From: Pseudomonadota bacterium
Lineage (GTDB): Bacteria; Bdellovibrionota_B; Oligoflexia; Oligoflexales; JAPPIL01
Direction: 5' to 3'
NCBI GenBank assembly: GCA_028877195.1
Contig: JAPPIL010000124.1
Location: 1-6,577 of the forward strand
Length of the DNA: 6,577 nt
The notes under the pieces were generated by a model. The model saw nothing but the letters and a program-made list of their open reading frames with translations, did not search any database and was not told the DNA's origin. Positions 1 to 5,981 of the stretch are shown one piece after another; position 1 is the stretch's first letter; each line of letters opens with the position of its first letter. The position numbers and the translations under genes are program-made.

Positions 1-54
1 CATCAACTGCTGATCAAGCAAACATTTGTTAAGCGAAATGGCGACACGCTCTAA
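1..54 (+). CDS. Possible 3' end of an unidentified gene (partial, runs off the left edge)
   Basis: Frame 1 is open from the first base to a TAA at 52-54 and would encode 17 C-terminal residues (HQLLIKQTFVKRNGDTL). It would end 5 bp before the stop codon of the minus-strand flavoprotein gene, a normal convergent arrangement. The piece is too short to assign a family. The minus strand is also open over the same bases (from about 75 down to 1) but lacks a good start codon, so the reading on either strand is uncertain. No terminator hairpin is visible between the two converging stops. Confidence 0.25.
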   Translation, partial: HQLLIKQTFVKRNGDTL

Positions 55-59
55 TACCG

Positions 60-1247
60 CTAATTTCTGCTAGAGATGTTATCAACGCCATTAAGAACAG
101 AAGCAACGATATTGCTATCAGTGTCTTCACTGTCATCGCCGTAGTTATCACCGCAGAAGAGCGGCACATCAGTTAGTGTTGGAACGGGAATGACCAAAGC
201 CGCGGGCATCAAAGCCACCCACAGAGGTTCTGGCTTAAGATGCTGATCATGTTTTTGTAGCGACCGTGCCGCTCTTTTTAGCTTGCCAAGTGCCTGTAGC
301 ACACGTGGTGCTTGTAAACTCACTTCAAACGGCAGCCGTATCGACAGCACATACAGGTCGCCTGCTCCTAGCACTAATACTTGTTCGCTTGCCACAAACA
401 TACATGTCGGCAGCGAGGCACGTCCTGCTGCAACGCCGATACAAAGTGAACTAATAGGTGCTTCCTTGTGCAAGGCAAACGGATCAAGATACTTCTTTGC
501 TAACCAACCGTCTGCCGACCACAGGGGATGTGCCGCAACAATCATGTCATAATCAACCGCACCTGCCTTGCTAACCAAATGCCAAGCCTGTTTGCTATCA
601 CTAGTTCCAGCCACCTGCTCGCAACTCGCAGCCACGACAGGGCAGTCGTTGTGAACATTTACAGACTGTGTGAGTGCTGACAAGGCAGGTTGCCAGTCCT
701 CTGTATACAGCCATTCTTGAGTGCTGAAATTAGCAATTTTTTTTTGGCACACGGCAATCGTCAAGTCGCACAAGTCAGGCAACCCCAAGAGTGGTGCTAA
801 TTTGTTTAGGGTCGTAACATACAGACGGTCAAGTGTTTTACATTTTTTGCTTGAACTAGCCGCTGTGAATCGCTCCCAATGTTGTGATGTTTGGCGGTTA
901 GATAGAATTTTTATTGTCGTTTGTGAAAATAAATCGGCATGTGCGATTTCAAACATCTTGCCTTGCGTTACTAGCCCGATGGTTTCCAATGTCTTGACAT
1001 TCGTTAACTGCTGTAGGTCAGCTGCTTCAGGGTCGCTGCGCAATGTTTGATCCCAAAAATCAGCAAGAGTAGGTGAGATAATCCGTAGGGTGGCATCACG
1101 ACAGGTCAAGCGTCCACCGACCTGTTCCTCTTGTTCATAGAGGTCGATATGCATGGTTGGGGAGCGTAGTCGTAGCCGCCGCGCTAACAGCAAGGCGCTA
1201 ATGCCAGCACCGACAATTGCGACACGACTTGGAATTGAGGTCTCCAT
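60..1247 (-). CDS. FAD/NAD(P)-binding oxidoreductase, renalase/amine-oxidase-like
   Basis: A 395-aa protein with an N-terminal Rossmann dinucleotide-binding fold. It has a hydrophobic strand followed by GAGISA (residues 13-18), an acidic residue ending the second strand (LYE, E38), and a GGR motif (44-46). This is the standard FAD-binding opening of the flavin amine oxidase/renalase group. Near the C-terminus FCGD (364-367), followed by an acidic stretch and a small-residue helix, resembles the second FAD-contacting motif. The middle ~300 residues are diverged: the FDxGAQYFT-like segment that usually follows GGR in renalase-like proteins is not recognisable, the corresponding region reading LRIISPTLADFW. 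Substrate and reaction cannot be named. There is no signal peptide or membrane segment, so it is probably cytosolic. The ATG at 1247 has no Shine-Dalgarno but sits just downstream of a good promoter; the next in-frame Met (32) lies after the FAD motif, so this start is needed. It is divergent from the tyrosine-degradation genes, which does not prove a role in that pathway. Confidence 0.8.
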   Translation of the reverse strand: METSIPSRVAIVGAGISALLLARRLRLRSPTMHIDLYEQEEQVGGRLTCRDATLRIISPTLADFWDQTLRSDPEAADLQQLTNVKTLETIGLVTQGKMFEIAHADLFSQTTIKILSNRQTSQHWERFTAASSSKKCKTLDRLYVTTLNKLAPLLGLPDLCDLTIAVCQKKIANFSTQEWLYTEDWQPALSALTQSVNVHNDCPVVAASCEQVAGTSDSKQAWHLVSKAGAVDYDMIVAAHPLWSADGWLAKKYLDPFALHKEAPISSLCIGVAAGRASLPTCMFVASEQVLVLGAGDLYVLSIRLPFEVSLQAPRVLQALGKLKRAARSLQKHDQHLKPEPLWVALMPAALVIPVPTLTDVPLFCGDNYGDDSEDTDSNIVASVLNGVDNISSRN

Positions 1248-1255
1248 ATCTGCGT

Positions 1256-1284
1256 GTTATAGTTTAGCATCTGCTCGCAGGCAA
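1256..1284 (-). promoter_or_regulatory. Sigma-70-type promoter for the minus-strand flavoprotein gene
   Basis: Read on the minus strand, TTGCCT (1284-1279, 4/6 to consensus) is followed by a 17-bp spacer and TATAAC (1261-1256, 5/6). An A/T-rich tract containing A7 (1285-1293) lies immediately upstream of the -35, like an UP element. A start site 6-7 nt after the -10 would fall at about 1249-1250, only 2-3 nt before the ATG, implying a nearly leaderless transcript. A short CTGC-TC-GCAG dyad (1271-1280) covers the upstream part of the spacer and the -35 edge and might be an operator half, but it is too short to assert. Confidence 0.5.
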
Positions 1285-1310
1285 ATTTTTTTAAGTGTGG
1301 TCGATACATA

Positions 1311-1337
1311 GCAACAGTAGCAGCAGTAGCAACAGTT
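1311..1337. repeat. Three imperfect 9-bp tandem repeats upstream of hmgA
   Basis: The units GCAACAGTA, GCAGCAGTA and GCAACAGTT follow one another without spacing in the divergent intergenic region, 28-54 bp upstream of the hmgA ATG. Units 1 and 3 differ only in the last base, and unit 2 differs from unit 1 by one base. They may be a regulator-binding array or simple slippage-derived sequence. The 9-bp period is not the helical repeat, which weakens the operator reading. No known binding-site consensus is recognised. Confidence 0.6.
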
Positions 1338-1364
1338 GACCGCGTAATTTATTAGGATACAAGA

Positions 1365-2486
1365 ATGTCGCACATATTATTTTGTAAAGGTAAAGTAGCA
1401 AAGCAGGCACACGTCGGAATTCCAGACGGTTTACATGAGGAAGAGTTTGGGCGTGATGGTTTTTATGGCGAGTATGCGCATCTCTATCGCACTTCCCCGC
1501 CTGTCGCTTGGAGTAGGATTACGGGGGCATTGCGGCCGCGAGCGTTTGATTTCAACAAAGTCAGCCCTGATGTTGACCGCGATGACTGTGCTTATCTGCA
1601 CCCTGCCTGTCTTTACAACGATGACTTGCGCATATCCTACCCAACTTGTGCTACGGCGGCTTCCTACTTTTATCGCAATGCTGATGGCGACGAGCTACTC
1701 TTTGTGCATGAGGGTGAGGGGAAGTTTGAAACTGACTTCGGTGCACTTTCGTATCGTGCGGGTGATTATACGATTATTCCGAAAGGCACGGTCTATCGTA
1801 TCTTGCCTGCCACTGCGACCAGATACCTGTGCATTGAAAGTAGAGAGCCGATTCGTTTTCCCGACCGCGGTCTGCTAGGGCAACAGGCTCTCTATGACCC
1901 TGCGGTGTTGCGAGTGCCTGAATTACAGCCACAGACCGTGCCGCAGAACAACAACCAAGAGTATGAAATTCGGGTCAAGCATGATGGTCGTATCAGCAGT
2001 ATCTTTTATCCGCACTATCCGTTGAACGTTGTTGGGTGGCGGGGGACACTTACCGTTTGGCAATTGCATGTGGAGGATATTCGTCCTGTGTCGTGCGATC
2101 GGGTGCATTTGCCGCCATCGGTGCATACTACGTTTGTTAGTAAAAACTTCATCGTCTGCACGTTTGCGCCCCGCCCATTGGAGAATGGCGACCCCGAAGC
2201 ATTGAAAGTTCCTTTCTATCACTCCAACATAGATTATGATGAAGTTATCTTTTACCATCGTGGTAATTTCTTCAGCCGCACGGGTATCAGTGCTGGTATG
2301 CTCACTCTGCATCCGCGCGGTATCCAGCATGGCCCGCAACCACGTGCTATCGCCCGCAGTCGTGATGCGACGGCGACGAATGAAACGGCGGTGATGGTTG
2401 ATTGCCGCCACACTTTACATGCCAATTCAGGGCTGGAGCACACGGAGTTGAAACAATATTGGCAAAGCTGGCAACAGCAAGAGTAG
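1365..2486 (+). CDS. hmgA: Homogentisate 1,2-dioxygenase (short bacterial form)
   Basis: This enzyme cleaves the ring of homogentisate with O2 to give 4-maleylacetoacetate, the key step of phenylalanine/tyrosine breakdown; it is a cytosolic non-haem Fe(II) cupin. At 373 aa it is the short form, against about 430-445 aa for the human and Pseudomonas type. The N-terminal cupin shows GDELLFVHEGEG (108-119), then FGxLxYRxGDY and IPKGTxYR (125-145). The C-terminal catalytic cupin holds the likely iron ligands H286 (FYHSN), E293 (DEVIFY) and H322 (QHGPQ), with H254 (PSVHTTF) a conserved-looking histidine near the active site. The E-to-H spacing is about that of the human enzyme (E341, H371), while H-to-E is one residue longer. 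The ATG is preceded by AGGA (1354-1357) at 7 nt. It is the first gene of the run, 11 nt before hppD. No convincing sigma-70 promoter is visible upstream, so an activator-dependent promoter is possible. Confidence 0.93.
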   Translation: MSHILFCKGKVAKQAHVGIPDGLHEEEFGRDGFYGEYAHLYRTSPPVAWSRITGALRPRAFDFNKVSPDVDRDDCAYLHPACLYNDDLRISYPTCATAASYFYRNADGDELLFVHEGEGKFETDFGALSYRAGDYTIIPKGTVYRILPATATRYLCIESREPIRFPDRGLLGQQALYDPAVLRVPELQPQTVPQNNNQEYEIRVKHDGRISSIFYPHYPLNVVGWRGTLTVWQLHVEDIRPVSCDRVHLPPSVHTTFVSKNFIVCTFAPRPLENGDPEALKVPFYHSNIDYDEVIFYHRGNFFSRTGISAGMLTLHPRGIQHGPQPRAIARSRDATATNETAVMVDCRHTLHANSGLEHTELKQYWQSWQQQE

Positions 2487-2491
2487 AGGAG
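2487..2491 (+). promoter_or_regulatory. Ribosome binding site that fixes the hppD start
   Basis: AGGAG at 2487-2491, directly after the hmgA stop codon, is 6 nt from the ATG at 2498. The reading frame is open back to an earlier ATG at 2402 inside hmgA, which would add 32 residues with no homology to the family. The strong Shine-Dalgarno and the typical N-terminus (NPLGLAGIEFIEFA) select 2498 as the start. Confidence 0.85.
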
Positions 2492-2497
2492 AAACGC

Positions 2498-3529
2498 ATG
2501 AATCCATTGGGATTGGCTGGCATTGAGTTTATTGAGTTTGCGACTGATAAGCCGACGGCCTTATCTGAATTGTTTGGGCAACTTGGTATGACGCACACGC
2601 AATCTGGTGATGCCGTGCAATTGTATCAGCAGAACGAGGTGCGTTTTCTACTGAATTGGCGCGCTGACAGTGCGGCGCGGAATTTCTTTGAGGCACATGG
2701 GCCAGGGGTGAGTAGCATGGGTTGGCGGGTGGCAAACGCAACTGAAGCATTGGCAACTGCTTTGAAAAACGGTGCAACCCAAGTGCAGGAGGTAGACTAT
2801 CGGTGTGATGGCAAGCCATTGCTGGCGATTGCTGGCATTGGCGGTAGTCTTATCTATTTGATTGAAGATGGTGAGAAGCCGAACTTCTATCAACGTCTTG
2901 ATTTTCAAGCTGAACAGCAGATCGTTCAGCGTCCTAATTTAGGCTTCTTGCGCATCGACCACTTGACCAACAATGTTTATCAGGGGCAGTTGCGTGAGTG
3001 GTCGGACTTTTATCAGCGCATCTTTGGTTTCACGGAGATTCGCTACTTTGACATTCGTGGTGAGCAAACGGGTTTGCAGTCGTTTGCGTTGCGTTCTCCG
3101 TGTGGAACATTCTGTATTCCGATCAATGAGGGAACAGAAGAAAAGTCGCAGATCAATGAATTTCTTGAAGAGTATCGTGGCTGTGGTGTTCAGCATATCG
3201 CTTTACTGACGGAGGACATTCTTACCAGCTTGCGTAAGTTAGAGCAGACTCCGATCGCGATGCTTGCGATGTATCCTGAATACTATGCGGATGTCTTTGA
3301 TCGTGTCCCCAATGTCAAGGAAGACCACAACGAGATACAACGTTTGCATGTCTTGGCTGATGGCGATGATAAGGGCTACTTGCTTCAGATTTTTACCAAG
3401 AACCTTATCGGCCCGATCTTTTTTGAGATAATACAACGTGAGAACAATGATTCGTTTGGTGAGGGCAATTTCGGTGCGCTGTTCCGTGCGATTGAAATCG
3501 ATCAAAAAAAACGGGGCTACCTAGACTAG
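2498..3529 (+). CDS. hppD: 4-Hydroxyphenylpyruvate dioxygenase
   Basis: A 343-aa Fe(II) enzyme that converts 4-hydroxyphenylpyruvate and O2 to homogentisate and CO2, feeding HmgA. It has two vicinal-oxygen-chelate domains: a degenerate N-terminal one (about 1-140) and the catalytic C-terminal one (about 148-343). The 2-His-1-Glu iron triad is visible as H155 (RIDHLTNNV), H233 (GVQHIAL) and E310 (FFEIIQR), matching H161, H240 and E322 of the Pseudomonas enzyme with small length differences. Other family marks are IPINEG (207-212), Q297 in LLQIFTKN, and the C-terminal lid segment SFGEGNFGALF (319-329), all of which favour HPPD over hydroxymandelate synthase. The length is slightly below the ~357 aa usual in Pseudomonas. 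It lies 11 nt after hmgA and 2 nt before the hydroxylase gene. A run of eight A's close to the 3' end is described separately. Confidence 0.94.
   Translation: MNPLGLAGIEFIEFATDKPTALSELFGQLGMTHTQSGDAVQLYQQNEVRFLLNWRADSAARNFFEAHGPGVSSMGWRVANATEALATALKNGATQVQEVDYRCDGKPLLAIAGIGGSLIYLIEDGEKPNFYQRLDFQAEQQIVQRPNLGFLRIDHLTNNVYQGQLREWSDFYQRIFGFTEIRYFDIRGEQTGLQSFALRSPCGTFCIPINEGTEEKSQINEFLEEYRGCGVQHIALLTEDILTSLRKLEQTPIAMLAMYPEYYADVFDRVPNVKEDHNEIQRLHVLADGDDKGYLLQIFTKNLIGPIFFEIIQRENNDSFGEGNFGALFRAIEIDQKKRGYLD
3504..3511 (+). other. A8 tract with an in-frame A-AAA-AAA slippery heptamer at the end of hppD
   Basis: Eight consecutive A's occur 15 nt before the hppD stop codon. In the hppD frame they include a heptamer A-AAA-AAA (3505-3511) that fits the X-XXY-YYZ pattern for -1 ribosomal slippage. 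After a -1 shift the frame continues ACG GGG CTA CCT AGA CTA GTT and enters the hydroxylase ATG in frame with no stop. The predicted product would be HPPD residues 1-338, seven linker residues and the 555-aa hydroxylase, about 900 aa. No upstream Shine-Dalgarno-like stimulator and no clear downstream hairpin is visible, so efficient programmed frameshifting is unproven. Confidence 0.35.
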
Positions 3530-3531
3530 TT

Positions 3532-5199
3532 ATGTATGCTACTTATCAGCGCTTGCCTAGTTACCTGAAACGCTACTGTGCGGTGCAGGCTTATGATAGC
3601 TACACGGCGCAAGACCACGCAGTTTGGCGACATGCCTTACAACAACTGACTTCTTATCTGGCGGAGCATGCGGTGGCGATTTACCCGCGTGGTCTGGTAG
3701 CAACGGGCATTACTTTGGAAAAAATCCCGCGCATTGAAGACATTGACGCATGCATGGGTAAATTTGGTTGGGGGGCAGTGGCGGTTGAAGGTTTTATCCC
3801 GCCCAAAACTTTCTTGGAGTTTCAAGCGCTGCGAGTGTTGCCGATTGCGGCGGACATTCGTCGGTTTGCGCATCTCACTTATACGCCTGCGCCAGACATA
3901 ATTCATGAGGCGGCTGGGCATGCGCCGATTATCGCTGATGAAACTTATGCTGAATATCTTACCCGTTATGCGGAGTTGGCGCAGAAGGCGATTTTCTCAA
4001 GTGCGGATATTCGTTTGTATGAGGCAATTCGGTATCTATCGGACATCAAGGAAATGCGAGGTGTGAGCACGGAGGATATTGCTATCGCTCAACAGCGATT
4101 GGATGCGGTGGTTACGACCAAAACGGAAGCATCGGAAGCGGCGCGAGTGGCACGCCTCTATTGGTGGACGGCGGAATATGGGTTAGTCGGTGATTTGAAC
4201 AATCCGAAGATTTACGGTGCGGGACTGCTGTCATCGGTGTTGGAGTGTCGCACATCGTTAGCGCCCACGACGAAAAAATTACCCTTGTCTTTACAGGCAT
4301 TGGATACTGCTTACGATATCACTGAACCGCAACCGCAGTTGTTTGTGGCGCAAGACTTCGCACATTTGCATGCTACGCTAGCGACGGTTGAGACCACGAT
4401 GTCGTTTCGCAATGGCGGCGAGGAAGGTTTGCGGCGCGCCAAGATTGCCGCAACGGTCAACACTTGTGAGTTAGATTCGGGTCTGCAGGTATCAGCCCAG
4501 ATAACGGACTATGAGCAGAGTGATGGTAGTTGGTTGGTAAACTTTGCTGGTGCTTGCCAGTTTGCATGGCGGGGGCAGGAGTTGATTGGGCATGGGTGTC
4601 GGCAGCATCCAGATGGTTATATGTTATTGATCGGTAAACTCAAGGATACGCCGAAATGTTCATGGCAGTTGACGGCGGATGATTTAGCGCAGTTGGGTTT
4701 ACATGTTGGTGCTTGGGCGGAAATTTCCTTGGCTGGTGGCTATCAGGTGCATGGTGTTTTGGTGCGGTGGTATCGGCATGATGGGCGCTTGCTTTATTTG
4801 ACTTGGGCTGATGGCAAGATAACTAAAGATGCGAAACTTATCCAGCCTTTCAAACAGTATGACATGGTGCTGGGGACACAGGTAACGTCGGTGTTCGGTG
4901 GGCCGGCGGCACGGGAAGAGTTTGGCGAGTATCCAATTGGTGAGGCATCGACTAAACCACGTGGGGCGGTGGCATATACTGACAAGGAGAAATCTCTTTA
5001 CGATCTCTATGCGCGCGTGGCGGCGTGGCGTGCGTCCCAATATTCTCCCCAGCCGCAAGAATTTACCGAGCTGATTGCAACGATTGAGCGGCAGTTTTCT
5101 GACCAGTGGTTATTGGCGGCAGAGTTGTTGGAATTAGTAGCACCGACGACTTCGAGCACAATCGTTGGAGCGTTACGCAAGATTGCGAATGCTGGCTGA
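3532..5199 (+). CDS. phhA: Phenylalanine 4-hydroxylase-like aromatic amino acid hydroxylase, long form with extra C-terminal region
   Basis: A pterin-dependent non-haem iron monooxygenase, most likely converting phenylalanine to tyrosine; the neighbours are the next enzymes of tyrosine breakdown. It is 555 aa, against about 260-300 aa for the common bacterial enzyme, and has no N-terminal ACT domain. The catalytic core (about 20-290) contains YTPAPDIIHEAAGH (117-130), supplying iron ligands H125 and H130, and WWTAEYGLVG (211-220), supplying E215. H130 to E215 is 85 residues, whereas it is about 40 in human PAH and the Chromobacterium enzyme, so a helical, Ala/Glu-rich insertion of ~44 residues separates them. 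The C-terminal ~260 residues (about 295-555) are predicted mostly beta-rich then helical, with no domain I can name. Core and tail resemble the long hydroxylases I recall from Bacteroidetes. Specificity for Phe over Trp or Tyr is inferred from context. The ATG is 2 nt after the hppD stop with no good Shine-Dalgarno, so translational coupling is likely. No pterin-4a-carbinolamine dehydratase gene (phhB) is seen. Confidence 0.85.
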   Translation: MYATYQRLPSYLKRYCAVQAYDSYTAQDHAVWRHALQQLTSYLAEHAVAIYPRGLVATGITLEKIPRIEDIDACMGKFGWGAVAVEGFIPPKTFLEFQALRVLPIAADIRRFAHLTYTPAPDIIHEAAGHAPIIADETYAEYLTRYAELAQKAIFSSADIRLYEAIRYLSDIKEMRGVSTEDIAIAQQRLDAVVTTKTEASEAARVARLYWWTAEYGLVGDLNNPKIYGAGLLSSVLECRTSLAPTTKKLPLSLQALDTAYDITEPQPQLFVAQDFAHLHATLATVETTMSFRNGGEEGLRRAKIAATVNTCELDSGLQVSAQITDYEQSDGSWLVNFAGACQFAWRGQELIGHGCRQHPDGYMLLIGKLKDTPKCSWQLTADDLAQLGLHVGAWAEISLAGGYQVHGVLVRWYRHDGRLLYLTWADGKITKDAKLIQPFKQYDMVLGTQVTSVFGGPAAREEFGEYPIGEASTKPRGAVAYTDKEKSLYDLYARVAAWRASQYSPQPQEFTELIATIERQFSDQWLLAAELLELVAPTTSSTIVGALRKIANAG

Positions 5200-5981
5200 T
5201 GTTGTTGCTGGTGCTTGCGGTTTATCTGTCGTTGTATGGTTATTTTTTTCAGCTTTATCGCAAACAGGCACAAATCTACGGATTAGCGCATAAGACAGTA
5301 GCGACAACGCTTGAAGCCTATTCTGCTTGTGATTATCGCGTGGTTAATAGTCTCGACGATGGTCGTGCGTATCATCCTATTGGCAAAACTCTAAAAAATT
5401 ACATGTATCGTGGTCTATTGCAGGTGCAGGCGTTGCAGATACTGTTTAGTGCGGTTGCTGATGCGAGTCGGGGGCATCAGGAGAATCAGCTTGCCTTGAT
5501 GTTATTTTTCTTACGAGTTGGGGCAGTGCTTTTATTGAGCGGGGTTGGCAATTTGTTGTTGAGCTTTGTGTTGCCAACGATGGCTTTCCCTTGGTGGGCA
5601 CATGTTGCGACGGTAGCGCTGATGTTGGCGATGTTTTATCTGTGTAAGCAAAGTTTTCCACCGCACTGGCTATGGCGGCATGGGTCGTTATCAGGGCGGG
5701 GGAGTAAGTGGGTGCATGCCTTATTCAGCACGGGAGTTGATCTTGATGCACGGTTGCTGGCGTTGGAACAGCGCGCTATCAGTCAGGGGATTGATGTGCG
5801 GCAACAGCGGTTTGGGTTTTTGACCGCGTGGCGGGATGAGCAGGAACGTTTGCTTCAGCAGGCGAAGGCACAGCGTCATGATTTTATGCCGTTGTTGGAG
5901 TTGGCGGCGTTGGGTGGGTTGGCATCATTACAGCTTTATCCCGTGTTGCATTTGATTATCAAGTCGATGCTTGATGCCTAG
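5199..5981 (+). CDS. Unrecognised multi-pass membrane protein
   Basis: I do not recognise this 260-aa protein. Residues 1-19 form a hydrophobic segment that looks like a membrane anchor or first helix. About 85 mostly soluble residues follow, with a basic/aromatic patch (KNYMYRG, 66-72). Two closely spaced membrane helices come next (about 103-125 and 132-149), separated by a PTMAFPWW turn. A loop with a helical, Gln/Arg-rich stretch (about 183-227, possibly coiled-coil) leads to a last hydrophobic segment (about 229-254). The start was chosen at 5199 because its ATG overlaps the hydroxylase TGA by one base (TGATG), typical of stop-start coupling, and the protein then begins with the hydrophobic helix. 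The frame is open back to 5106, but that extension is hydrophilic and buried in phhA. No Shine-Dalgarno is evident. Its 3' end overlaps ruvC by 8 nt. Being between a catabolic gene and ruvC gives no reliable clue to function. Confidence 0.75.
   Translation: MLLLVLAVYLSLYGYFFQLYRKQAQIYGLAHKTVATTLEAYSACDYRVVNSLDDGRAYHPIGKTLKNYMYRGLLQVQALQILFSAVADASRGHQENQLALMLFFLRVGAVLLLSGVGNLLLSFVLPTMAFPWWAHVATVALMLAMFYLCKQSFPPHWLWRHGSLSGRGSKWVHALFSTGVDLDARLLALEQRAISQGIDVRQQRFGFLTAWRDEQERLLQQAKAQRHDFMPLLELAALGGLASLQLYPVLHLIIKSMLDA

Noticed and set aside
1..75. Minus-strand open frame after the flavoprotein gene as the start of a downstream gene
   Set aside because: There is no ATG, GTG or TTG with a ribosome binding site near the flavoprotein stop. 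The plus-strand tail reading is as good, and neither can be settled at the window edge.
1298..1313. Sigma-54-like site (TGG ... GC with 10-bp spacing) upstream of hmgA
   Set aside because: It keeps the GG/GC spacing, but the rest of the -24 element (CACG) and the TT of the -12 element are poorly matched. It is too weak to annotate.
1336..1363. TTGACC / 16 bp / TACAAG as a sigma-70 promoter for hmgA
   Set aside because: The start site would fall at about 1370, after the hmgA ATG (1365), and no suitable downstream in-frame start exists.
1382..1434. TyrR/PhhR-type box from TGTAAA and TTTACA in the start of hmgA
   Set aside because: The two half-sites are about 40 bp apart instead of 6 bp and lie inside the coding region.
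1923..2411. Long minus-strand open frame opposite hmgA (162 codons)
   Set aside because: It lies wholly antisense to a conserved enzyme gene, and its composition is that of a reverse-frame shadow with no recognisable motif.
2402..2497. Upstream ATG extending hppD by 32 residues
   Set aside because: It lies inside hmgA, adds no family-like sequence, and ATG 2498 has an ideal ribosome binding site.
4699..5058. Minus-strand open frame opposite the 3' part of the hydroxylase gene
   Set aside because: It is a shadow of a gene with clear coding signal on the plus strand, with no start signals or motifs of its own.
5106..5198. Upstream ATG extending the membrane protein by 31 residues
   Set aside because: It overlaps the end of phhA, has no ribosome binding site, and hides the N-terminal hydrophobic segment behind a hydrophilic stretch. 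The TGATG junction is the better start.
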